Origin: a bacterium HR10
Lineage (GTDB): Bacteria > Acidobacteriota > Blastocatellia > HR10
Reading direction: 5' to 3'
Assembly: GCA_002923315.1 (NCBI GenBank)
Contig: BEHM01000001.1
Coordinates: 1 to 56,505 of the forward strand
Length of the DNA stretch: 56,505 nt
Of the stretch, positions 34,929-42,993 are shown in pieces. The position numbers and the translations under genes are program-made. Every line of letters starts with the position of its first letter. The stretch's first letter is position 1. The notes under the pieces were generated by a model. The model had not been told where the DNA came from and did not search any database. It saw only the letters and a program-made list of their open reading frames with translations.

Positions 34929-37900
34929 TCAGAACTCGTACCGCAGCGCGAACTGCATGATGCGCGGACGCGTCAACGTGCCCTCATACCGTCCGAAGGT
35001 CGCCGAGATGTCCGGGAACGCCAGCAACGAGGCCGTATCGAACCGCACGGAATTGGTCACGTTGAAGACCTCCCAGCGGAACTGCAGCCGATGGGTCTCG
35101 GTGATCGAGAAGACCTTCATCAGCCCCATGTCTATGGAGAAGTAGCCATCGCCGCGAATGCGGTTGCGGAAGCCCACTTCGCCCGGACGCTGGAACCGGA
35201 GCACCTTCAGCACTTCGGCGGGATCGCGGAAGGCCGCCGGTCGGACCTTGCCGTCGGGGAACTTGTAGCTGCGGTTCGTCTCGCCGACGGGATACCGGGT
35301 CACACCCTCCTTCAGCTCCGCATTCCCCTGCAGGTTCCAGTTCGTCGCCCAGCAGGAGCGGCAGTTGATGATGTTGAGCGGGAATCCGCTCGTCCACCGG
35401 AGCAGACCCGTCGTCTGCCAGCCGCCGATGATCTGGTTCACCCAGCCCGGCACACCGCCGCCCAGAGGCTTCCCCCGACCAAACGGCAGCTCGACGATCC
35501 AGTTGGCATTGATCTGATGCCGCACGTCGAAGTCGGAGAAGGAGTACTGCAGGCGCGGGCTCCAGGAGTTGATGATGAAGTCGGTGTACCCGCCCGAGAA
35601 GAAGGATCCGAACGCTCCTCCGCGCTCTGTCCCCGAGGTGAGATCGAGCGACTTCGAGAGCGTGTAGTTGAAGTCGAACTGCGTGCCCCTGCTGAAGCGC
35701 TTGCGCACGAGGAGCTGAAGGGCATGATATTCGGAGAAGCCGATCGTGCTCTGCCCGGCCAGCGAGGAGTACTGGTCGTTCCAGAAGGCGTAGGGCTTGC
35801 CCGCTGGGTTATCGGGCGTCGCTCCGAAGCACGCCGGTTCGCAGAAGAGGTCAATCAGGTAGAGCGCGGTTTGATAATCGGGAGCGTTCTCGCGGAAGAC
35901 CTGGTAGATGGCCTGCGTGTTCGTCAAGCCGCCGCCGGCGCGAGCCCCTGCTGTCGGGAAGAGATTCTCCCAGTACGGGATGCGCGGGACGGCACTCACG
36001 GGCGTGTCCGCCTCGATCAGCCGAGCCAGCATCTGCGCCGCCGTGAAGTAATCCATCCCGGACTTCGGATCCACGAGGTTCATGGGCATAGCGAGATCGC
36101 GCCGCGTGAGGAGCTTCCGCCCCCGACGTCCGACGTAGCCGACTTCGACGCTGAAGTTCTTCGGCAGCTCGCGTCCGATGAAGAGGTTGAACATGTGCGC
36201 GTAAGGTGTGCGCAACGTGTCATCAATGCTCGTCGTGATGGCGAACAGCCCGAAGGGCGGCGTTTGCGGGAATCCACCCGGAGGCGCCGGTCGTTGGAAC
36301 TCCGACCCATCGCGCGCGACACGCGGGACATCGAAGACGCCCGTGAAGCGCGGCGCGTTCGCTTCGGTGATCGTCCCCCAGACGGTCGTCAGGCTCGTCG
36401 TCAGACCGAAGGCGCCTGCCTGATCGAAGGTCGTCGCCAGCGCATGGCCGATCCGGTCGTACACGAGCCCGTATCCGAAGCGGAAGACCGTGCGCCCGTC
36501 GCCAAAGAGCGGTCGCAGGAACCTGCGTGGTGACCAGGCGATGGAGAAGCGCGGCGACCAGTTGTTGAAATCCTTGGCGAAGAAGCCCGGCTTGCCGTTA
36601 GCCGGACCCGCCAGGTCAAAACTGATGCGCGGCAGATCGTAGGAGGGAATCCCCTTGAGCATGCTCGCGCGCCGCAGCTCGAACCATTCGCCAAAGCTCG
36701 GCGTCGGTCGGACTTGCAAGCCGTTGGTCTCCCACGGCGGTGAGTAGAGATAGTACCGCACGCCTGCTGTGATCGTGAGGTTCGGCCTCACCCGCCACTG
36801 ATCCTGCACATACCCCTCGTACTCGTTCGTGGCGTAGCGCCGACGGATCAGCGCGCCTTCCGGCAAGACGTTCCCCTGCTTGTCGTAGTTGTACCGCGCG
36901 GTGAACTGGGTGATTGTCCCCAACACGAGAATGGGGAATCCGTCGGCCCACGCTGCGTAGAATCCAGGAGCGACGGCCGGCAGCGTTCGGCATCCCGGCT
37001 GCGTGCAGCGCGGGTGTCCCGGGGCCGTATAACGACCCACCCCCAGGAGCCACGAGCCATTGCCGATGACGGTATGGAAAGACGTCTCGTTGGTGAATCG
37101 CGGGATTCGCGTGAAGCGCACGTTGAGGCCCGCCTGGATCGTATGCGCGCCGCGAATCCACGAGATGTCGTCCACCAGATTGTGCGTGCTCGCGATGCGT
37201 CCGAAGGAGCTGGTCGGCGCCGGGATGTTATTGAGGAAGCGGAGCGTCACTTGCGTGCGCTGCTGCAGGCCCGCCGTCGTCGAACCCAACCGCGTCAGAC
37301 CATAACGGAAGGTGTTCACCAGGTTCGGTTTCACCGTCGCGTCATAGCCAAGTGCGAACCCCTTGGAGTTGACGAGCGTCTTCTGGTTCGGCGGCAGTCC
37401 CGGATACTGCGGCTCGGAGTTGATCACATCGTCCTGGAGGTTGCCGCGCCAGAAGAGCATATGCCGCCCGGCACGGTCAATATTGAAATCGCTGCGGAGG
37501 ATGTAGGTGTTGAAGTCGTTCTTGATCGGTGCCACGAAACGGAAGCCCATGATGTTCAAACCATCGCGCCCCGGATCATTCGGCTCAGGGAATTGCTGCA
37601 GGTACCGCATGAGCGCCGGATTCGCGCCGATCCCCAGGGGATCGAGCGTGGCGGCTTCCGCGGGCGTCAACACGCGGATCCCGGCCGGAATGTTGAACGT
37701 GCGGCCCGCGACGGTGATCGTCGTCGCGGGACACTCGGCCGGATTCGCGCAGCGATATTGGAAGTAACCGTGGCGCACCAGAGACGACGGGACCGACCGC
37801 AAAACAGGTTCCTCGCGCTTCTCCCGCAGGCCTTCGTAGTTACCGAAGATGAACCATCGGTCCTTGATGATCGGCCCGCCGGCCGAAGCGCCGAAGATGT

Positions 37901-38759
37901 GGTAGTTCAACACGGGCGGCTCGTTCGGTCGCCCCGACTCGATTTGAGCGAGCTTGTTGAAGAACTCGTTGGCTGAGGTGGCCGTGTTCCGGTGATACCA
38001 GTAGAGCGAGCCGTGCAGCTCGTTCGTCCCCCGCTTGGTCACCAAGCTCACCTGCGCCGAGCTGGAGCGCCCCTGATTGGCGTTGTAATTGGTCGTCGTC
38101 ACGCGGAACTCTTGAGTCGAATCGAGCGTCATCCGCAGGACCGATGTATAGGCGAAGCCGAATTGCGGATCATTGACGTCCACGCCGTCCAGCGTCACGT
38201 TCTGCTGATCGCTTCGGCTACCGCTGATGCTCCCGCTGCGGATGTCCCCAGTCGGCAGGAACACCGCTCCGGGCTGCAAGCTCAGCAGCTCCACGACGTT
38301 GCGGGCCAGAAGCGGCAGCTGTCGAATCTGCACTTCCCCGAAGGGATTGCCGATGGAGGCATCGGCCTTGTTGATGAGCGCTTCGCCCACGACTTCGATC
38401 GTCTCGACGACCTCTCCGACCTCCGTGAACTGGAGATCGAGCACGACCGGCATGTTCACCAGCAGTTGCAGGTTCGAGCGGACGATGCTCTTGAAGCCGG
38501 TCATCTCCACCCGGAGGTTATAGGTCCCGGGTGGGAGTTGCGGGAAGACATAGTACCCCCGCTCATTCGTCGTCGTCGTCCGGGTGACTCCGGTCGCCGC
38601 GTTGGTGAGCGTGACGGTCGCCCCGACGACCACGGCACCCGTCGGATCGGTCACCGTACCCGAGAGCGACGTCGTCGCCTGCGCCCACGTTCGGCCGCTC
38701 AGCAACAGCAGGAACAGGAGCCCCCCGACCACGTTCCACGTCAATCGTTTCCAAGTCAT
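34929..38759 (-). CDS. Oar-like TonB-dependent receptor with N-terminal carboxypeptidase-regulatory domain
   Basis: A 1276-residue outer-membrane protein. Signal peptide residues 1-26 (ending TWAQA), CnaB/carboxypeptidase-regulatory domain about 30-112 (LSGTVTDPTGAVVVGA to YNLRVEMTGFKS), plug about 120-255 (QLPLLARNVVELLSLQPG, VTLDGVDVNDP), then a very large barrel ending RIMQFALRYEF with C-terminal Phe. These long receptors are greatly expanded in Acidobacteriota and are thought to import large or complex substrates, or in Myxococcus to handle adhesion and development. A consensus promoter lies 45 bp upstream, the ribosome site is GGGGGAGG, and a strong terminator follows, so it is a single-gene, probably highly expressed unit. 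Confidence 0.93.
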   Translation of the reverse strand: MTWKRLTWNVVGGLLFLLLLSGRTWAQATTSLSGTVTDPTGAVVVGATVTLTNAATGVTRTTTTNERGYYVFPQLPPGTYNLRVEMTGFKSIVRSNLQLLVNMPVVLDLQFTEVGEVVETIEVVGEALINKADASIGNPFGEVQIRQLPLLARNVVELLSLQPGAVFLPTGDIRSGSISGSRSDQQNVTLDGVDVNDPQFGFAYTSVLRMTLDSTQEFRVTTTNYNANQGRSSSAQVSLVTKRGTNELHGSLYWYHRNTATSANEFFNKLAQIESGRPNEPPVLNYHIFGASAGGPIIKDRWFIFGNYEGLREKREEPVLRSVPSSLVRHGYFQYRCANPAECPATTITVAGRTFNIPAGIRVLTPAEAATLDPLGIGANPALMRYLQQFPEPNDPGRDGLNIMGFRFVAPIKNDFNTYILRSDFNIDRAGRHMLFWRGNLQDDVINSEPQYPGLPPNQKTLVNSKGFALGYDATVKPNLVNTFRYGLTRLGSTTAGLQQRTQVTLRFLNNIPAPTSSFGRIASTHNLVDDISWIRGAHTIQAGLNVRFTRIPRFTNETSFHTVIGNGSWLLGVGRYTAPGHPRCTQPGCRTLPAVAPGFYAAWADGFPILVLGTITQFTARYNYDKQGNVLPEGALIRRRYATNEYEGYVQDQWRVRPNLTITAGVRYYLYSPPWETNGLQVRPTPSFGEWFELRRASMLKGIPSYDLPRISFDLAGPANGKPGFFAKDFNNWSPRFSIAWSPRRFLRPLFGDGRTVFRFGYGLVYDRIGHALATTFDQAGAFGLTTSLTTVWGTITEANAPRFTGVFDVPRVARDGSEFQRPAPPGGFPQTPPFGLFAITTSIDDTLRTPYAHMFNLFIGRELPKNFSVEVGYVGRRGRKLLTRRDLAMPMNLVDPKSGMDYFTAAQMLARLIEADTPVSAVPRIPYWENLFPTAGARAGGGLTNTQAIYQVFRENAPDYQTALYLIDLFCEPACFGATPDNPAGKPYAFWNDQYSSLAGQSTIGFSEYHALQLLVRKRFSRGTQFDFNYTLSKSLDLTSGTERGGAFGSFFSGGYTDFIINSWSPRLQYSFSDFDVRHQINANWIVELPFGRGKPLGGGVPGWVNQIIGGWQTTGLLRWTSGFPLNIINCRSCWATNWNLQGNAELKEGVTRYPVGETNRSYKFPDGKVRPAAFRDPAEVLKVLRFQRPGEVGFRNRIRGDGYFSIDMGLMKVFSITETHRLQFRWEVFNVTNSVRFDTASLLAFPDISATFGRYEGTLTRPRIMQFALRYEF

Positions 38760-38803
38760 AGGCTTACCTCCCCCTCGTCTGAGTTCAGGCCGCTACAGCG
38801 GCG

Positions 38804-38832
38804 ATTATATGCAAAAGATGATCGAATTTCAA
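38804..38832 (-). promoter_or_regulatory. Strong promoter for the Oar-like receptor
   Basis: On the minus strand TTGAAA (38832-38827), 17 bp, consensus TATAAT (38809-38804). This is the best match to the sigma-70 consensus in the window. Confidence 0.7.
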
Positions 38833-38992
38833 CGAGGAATTGGAGGGGCTCCCGGTGATCCAAACCCCGGAGGAGGAGGGGGCACTGTGAGCCCCAAGCG
38901 CGGGTCGGCCTGTGCGCGGTTGCGTTTTCCCTGGACTCGTGGGAGAATTCCCCTCCACGGCGAGGGGAGACCTTTCGGAGGAGAGGGAGCCT

Positions 38993-40264
38993 ATGGCGAT
39001 CCGGTACACGGTGACGACCATCAGCCCGAAATATCATCAGGCGATCTTGGAGTGGCAGCGGCGGAACTTTCCCGAGCTTCAGCTTTTGCTCACGTATTGG
39101 GAGAAGTATTTCCCCGGTCTGCCCAAGTTTCAACTTGTGGCCAAGGTGGGGGAGCTGCGCTCGGATGTGATCGAGGTCGGGAAATACGCCGGTCAACCGA
39201 AGATCGAGCGAGCGGCCGAGATGGCCGGGAACATGTTCTACACGGCTCGTCGGATCATTCGGGCCCAGTGCTCGACCGAGTTCGGCTCGATCGAGCAGCA
39301 TCGAATGAGTCTGGACACAGCCCCCACGGATGAAGCCCGCTTCGAGATCCTGCGGATCATGGCCGAGGAGCTGCGGCATGCCTATCAGATGTTCTGGGTC
39401 CTCGACCATGATCCCACGTGGAAACGGCCAGGGCATGGAGACGTGGCCGCCGAGACCATCGAAGAGTTGCTCTCGATGCGGACGGGGACGCACGTGCTGG
39501 ACGCCTTCAATATCGAGTTCCGCGACTTTCTGGACAATGCTGTCTACACGGCCATCATTGATCTGGTCGGGAAGTACCAGCTCGATATGATGCAGATCTT
39601 CAGCTATGCCCCCATGGCGCGAAGCATGCCGCCGATGCTCGGCGAAGAGGGGTTCCACATGGGCTTTGGCCGTCGAGCCTTGAAGGAGCTGGCCGTCGCC
39701 GCGACGCGAGGTCAGGGGAACTACAGCATGGAGGATATTCAGCGGGCGATCAACAAGTGGTATCCGCGCGGGCTGGAGATGTTCGGGAACGAACGGTCCG
39801 GCGAGACAGCCGTCGCCTTCGGGTTCAAGCCGAAGACCAATGGGCAGGCGCAGGCCGAGTACATCGCTGAGGTCGAGGGGATCATCGAAGGGGTGAATAT
39901 CGCCATCGTGCGCGTGCATCATCCGACGATGTCCCCGGACGAGGCGCGGAGCCTGATCCGCGAGGTGCAGCGTTCGGGGGAGGCGCGCCGGGGGATTCGG
40001 CCGGAGGATTTGCTCCTTCTTCCGGATCACCGCTTCTTCCGAAGGCGTGGGCCTGAGGAGTACGTCTTTCAGCCGTATGATCTGCGCGGGAACGTGCTCA
40101 CCGAAGGGGGACGACCGATCGCGCCGGAGAAGTATCTCGAGTATTTGGCCCGCGTCTTGCCCGAGCCGTATCTCGCGAGCGAGGATTTCCGACGATATGC
40201 CGAGCAGTTGAAGGCGTATCACGCGCGGGGGGCGAGCGAGACGGCACCCTTCTGGATCGCGTGA
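38993..40264 (+). CDS. BoxB/PaaA-like diiron oxygenase, orphan
   Basis: A 423-residue ferritin-like protein resembling benzoyl-CoA 2,3-epoxidase component BoxB and, more distantly, phenylacetyl-CoA epoxidase PaaA. By reading against the BoxB pattern, the six diiron ligands are present: E101 (SIEQHR), E126 and H129 (EELRH), D190 (IIDLVGKYQL), E219 and H222 (GEEGFH). The protein would be a soluble oxygenase or oxidase on a CoA thioester or another aromatic substrate. The expected partners (BoxA reductase, BoxC, benzoate-CoA ligase or paaBCDE) are absent from the 56 kb, so its substrate and electron donor are unknown. ATG 38993 has GGAGGAGAGG upstream; the frame is open earlier but that part lacks a ribosome site. 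Confidence 0.8.
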   Translation: MAIRYTVTTISPKYHQAILEWQRRNFPELQLLLTYWEKYFPGLPKFQLVAKVGELRSDVIEVGKYAGQPKIERAAEMAGNMFYTARRIIRAQCSTEFGSIEQHRMSLDTAPTDEARFEILRIMAEELRHAYQMFWVLDHDPTWKRPGHGDVAAETIEELLSMRTGTHVLDAFNIEFRDFLDNAVYTAIIDLVGKYQLDMMQIFSYAPMARSMPPMLGEEGFHMGFGRRALKELAVAATRGQGNYSMEDIQRAINKWYPRGLEMFGNERSGETAVAFGFKPKTNGQAQAEYIAEVEGIIEGVNIAIVRVHHPTMSPDEARSLIREVQRSGEARRGIRPEDLLLLPDHRFFRRRGPEEYVFQPYDLRGNVLTEGGRPIAPEKYLEYLARVLPEPYLASEDFRRYAEQLKAYHARGASETAPFWIA

Positions 40265-40437
40265 AGCGCGCCGTCGGCGCGAGCGACAGGGTTCCGCCAG
40301 AAGCCGGAGAGGAGCCGGGGTCGTCCTCTCTCCTCGGCACGAGACACAGATGGCCGTCATCGCGCGTGTTCTCTGTCCGAGCGACACTGCCGATGTGGAT
40401 TGCTCCCTACGCCGGATCCGGCTTTCGAAAAGAACCG

Positions 40438-40466
40438 TTGACAGACGGGCTGAGATGCGATACTGT
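40438..40466 (+). promoter_or_regulatory. Promoter for the small four-helix protein
   Basis: Perfect TTGACA (40438-40443), 17 bp, TACTGT (40461-40466). The leader of about 33 nt contains GAGGAGGAAGG. The rest of the 240-bp gap after the BoxB-like gene shows nothing identifiable. Confidence 0.55.
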
Positions 40467-40505
40467 AGGGCTGGCACCTACGCCCAAACTGAGGAGGAAG
40501 GGGCT

Positions 40506-40916
40506 ATGAATATGGCGCGCATTGTGCTCGGCGGCGTGATCGCCGGTGTGATCATTGATGTGATCGAGACGATCGTGCACCGGTTTCTGTTCCGATCGTA
40601 TCAGGAACTGGGGCGAGAGCCCATCGCGATGTCCGGGGCTCTGCTGATCTGGATCATCGGCGTGGTCTTTGGGATCGCGGTGGCGTGGTTGTATGCGGCG
40701 ATTCGGCCACGGTATGGAGCGGGACCAAAGACGGCGGTGGTGGCGGGGGTCTATCTCTGGATCGTGGCGGGACTCCTGGTGTGGCTCGGGTTTGCTCCGC
40801 TGCTGCAATGGGGGACGCGGCTGATGGTCATCGGGATTGTGACGAATCTCGTCGCGTACGTCGTGGCCGGATTGGTCGCCGGATACTTGTACAAAGAGGA
40901 AGCGGCGGCCGCGTGA
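40506..40916 (+). CDS. Small integral membrane protein with four helices
   Basis: A 136-residue protein of four predicted helices: about 4-24 (IVLGGVIAGVIIDVIETIVH), 41-66, 75-98 and 104-128. Glycine-rich helix 1 and a C-terminal KEEAAAA suggest a compact bundle. I do not recognise a named family; similar small proteins are common as hypotheticals in Acidobacteriota and related groups. ATG 40506 follows a strong GAGGAGGAAGG site. It has its own promoter and a hairpin after the stop, so it appears to be monocistronic. Confidence 0.65.
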   Translation: MNMARIVLGGVIAGVIIDVIETIVHRFLFRSYQELGREPIAMSGALLIWIIGVVFGIAVAWLYAAIRPRYGAGPKTAVVAGVYLWIVAGLLVWLGFAPLLQWGTRLMVIGIVTNLVAYVVAGLVAGYLYKEEAAAA

Positions 40917-40922
40917 GCATGT

Positions 40923-40946
40923 GATCGCCCGAGCGATCGGGCGATC
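40923..40946 (+). terminator. Hairpin after the four-helix protein gene, possible terminator
   Basis: GATCGCCCGA (40923-40932) and TCGGGCGATC (40937-40946) form a perfect 10-bp stem closed by a GCGA tetraloop of the stable GNRA class, 6 bp after the stop codon. No U-tract follows on either strand, so it may instead stabilise the mRNA 3' end. Confidence 0.5.
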
Positions 40947-41077
40947 TCACGGGGATGCGGTGGCGCGCTCTTATGAGCGAAAAGGTTGAAGAGTACACCC
41001 TTTGTTAACTCGTCGTGATCTCTGGTCTCCCCCAATGACTGGACAAGCCCTATGGTTCCATGCCAGAGTGTAGATCT

Positions 41078-42466
41078 ATGGCGCGGGTCTATCCGTTTCG
41101 CGCGTGGCGATACAATCCGGAGAAGGTGGGCGATCTGGCGGCCGTCCTCACCCAGCCCTACGATAAGATCACGCCCGCGATGCAGGAGCAGTACTATGCG
41201 AGAAGCCCCTATAATTTCGTGCGCGTGATTTTGGGGAAGACGTTTCCCGAAGACACGGAGATGCAGAACGTCTACACGCGCGCGCGCGAGGAGCTGCGAA
41301 GGTGGATGCGCGAGGGCGTTCTCGTCGCGGATCGCGCTCCGGCGATCTACGTCTATTTCCAGACGTATCGCGTCCCGCCGGATGGACCGGTGAGGGTGCG
41401 GAAGGGGTTTTTAGCGCTCGGGCAGCTTGAGGATTTCGGGCGAGGGAGCATCTTCCCGCACGAGCGCACGCTGAGGGGGCCGAAGGAGGATCGGTTGCGA
41501 CTGCTTCGCGCCACGCGGGCGCATCTGGAACCGATCTTCATGCTCTATGATGATCCGGCCTTTGAGATTCAGGCCATCCTGGAGCAGTGCGCGAGCGGGC
41601 CGCCCGAGGTGCACGTCGTGGACGAGTACGGCGTCGAGCATCGGTTGTGGGCGCTCTCTGCGCCGGAGGCCATTGAGGCGGTTCAGCGGATGATGGCCCC
41701 GCGACAGCTGGTGATCGCCGATGGACACCATCGCTATGAGACGGCCCTGACCTATCGCGACGAGCGGCGGGCCGAGGTGGGATGGGTGGATGAAGGGGCG
41801 CCCTACGAGCGCATGCTCATGGCCTTCTTCAATCTGCGGGACGAGGGGATAACGATCCTGCCCACGCACCGGTTGATCGTCGGCATGGACGCGTTTGATG
41901 CCGAACGATTCCGCGATTTCGTCGCGCGCCATTTCGACGTGACGAGTGTGCCCCTTGAGGATCTCTCCGCCGAAGCGCTCGCCCACATTCGCACGCGCTT
42001 GGCGGAGGAAGGACAACGGCGAATGACCTTCGGCCTGATGGTGGTCGGGGATTCCGTCTTTCGCCTTCTGGCGTTGCGGGAGACCGAGGAGACGGAGCGG
42101 ATGCTCGAGGGGATGACGCCGCTTGAGCGGACGCTCGACGCGGCCGTGCTCCATCGCGTGCTCATCGAGTGTGGACTTCGCCTCGGTGAAGAAGCGGTCC
42201 AGAGCGAACGGCACATCGTCTACGTTCGAGAGTTCGAGGAGGGCGCGCGCGCCGTTCGAGAAGGGCGCGCGCAGGTGGGGTTCTTCCTGAATCCGACGCG
42301 CGTGGAGCAGGTCTACGCGATGGCTCTCTCGGGGCGCCTGCTGCCGCAGAAGTCCACGGACTTCTATCCGAAGCTTCTCTCTGGGCTCGTCCTCTATCCG
42401 TTTGAGGAGCGGGAATTCGCCTTCGAGCACCCCATGGGATCTCCAGACCGCGTGGGGACCCCATGA
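41078..42466 (+). CDS. DUF1015-family protein
   Basis: A 462-residue soluble cytoplasmic protein matching the whole DUF1015 family: the N-terminal YPFRAWRYNPEKVGDLAAVLTQPYD, the central FPHERTLRGPKEDRL, the IADGHHRYETALTYR motif (about residues 214-228), and the C-terminal GFFLNPTRVEQVYAMAL with LLPQKSTDFYPKLLSGL. The His-rich GHHRYE element suggests a ligand or metal site, but the family has no established function. ATG 41078 gives the usual short N-terminus; the ATG 18 nt earlier is possible. Neither has a clear ribosome site. Confidence 0.9.
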   Translation: MARVYPFRAWRYNPEKVGDLAAVLTQPYDKITPAMQEQYYARSPYNFVRVILGKTFPEDTEMQNVYTRAREELRRWMREGVLVADRAPAIYVYFQTYRVPPDGPVRVRKGFLALGQLEDFGRGSIFPHERTLRGPKEDRLRLLRATRAHLEPIFMLYDDPAFEIQAILEQCASGPPEVHVVDEYGVEHRLWALSAPEAIEAVQRMMAPRQLVIADGHHRYETALTYRDERRAEVGWVDEGAPYERMLMAFFNLRDEGITILPTHRLIVGMDAFDAERFRDFVARHFDVTSVPLEDLSAEALAHIRTRLAEEGQRRMTFGLMVVGDSVFRLLALRETEETERMLEGMTPLERTLDAAVLHRVLIECGLRLGEEAVQSERHIVYVREFEEGARAVREGRAQVGFFLNPTRVEQVYAMALSGRLLPQKSTDFYPKLLSGLVLYPFEEREFAFEHPMGSPDRVGTP

Positions 42467-42506
42467 GGCGGAATGAGCGCGCCCCGGGAGAGCGCCAGCG
42501 CACCGC

Positions 42507-42977
42507 TCACCGATCCAGGGGAACGGGCGTGAGCGGGATATCCCAGTGCGCTTCCAGCAGCTCGAAGCGCCGTCGCTCTTCGGCTTGAAATCGCTCCTGG
42601 TCGGGGAAGAGGCGGCGCAGCAGCGCCTCGCGCCCCGATTGATCAATGACGGCGTTCCAATTCTTGTAGACGATGATGGTCATGAAGTGCCAATCCGCGC
42701 GTCCCTCTCCGTGAAAGGTCGGTTGATAGGCTTCCACGCGAAGAATGCGCCCTTGTTCCTGTTCGGCTTTGAGCAAGGGCCAGTGATTCTTCTTGAAGAG
42801 TCGAAGGAACTCGTCGTAGTGCCCCCACTTGACCTTGTAGTAGTAGGCGACCGCGTAGGGGTGATCCGTCGGCCCTTGCGGCGTGGCCTGTAGAGAAGCG
42901 AGGAAGCTCAGGGCGATCGGGAGACTGAGGAGAAATTTGAGCGGTCCTCTCCAGTGTGTGATCAGGGATCGAGACAT
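42507..42977 (-). CDS. Small secreted protein co-transcribed with a TonB-dependent receptor
   Basis: A 156-residue exported protein: signal segment about 12-32 (PLKFLLSLPIALSFLASLQA) after a basic N-terminus. The mature part (AVAYYYKVKWGHYDEFLRLF, then FMTIIVYKNWNAVID) alternates strands and helices in a way that recalls dimeric ferredoxin-like (NIPSNAP or ABM-type) domains, but the resemblance is weak and I do not assign a family. A GGAGGG site precedes ATG 42977. It begins 16 bp after the receptor stop, so the two probably form one operon, with this protein a periplasmic partner of that receptor. Confidence 0.65.
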   Translation of the reverse strand: MSRSLITHWRGPLKFLLSLPIALSFLASLQATPQGPTDHPYAVAYYYKVKWGHYDEFLRLFKKNHWPLLKAEQEQGRILRVEAYQPTFHGEGRADWHFMTIIVYKNWNAVIDQSGREALLRRLFPDQERFQAEERRRFELLEAHWDIPLTPVPLDR

Positions 42978-42993
42978 CTTCGTTCCCTCCACC

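Noticed and set aside
34917-36533. Rightward open frame of 538 codons
   Set aside because: Antisense to the Oar-like receptor and starting inside its 3' end; no ribosome site and no recognisable motif.
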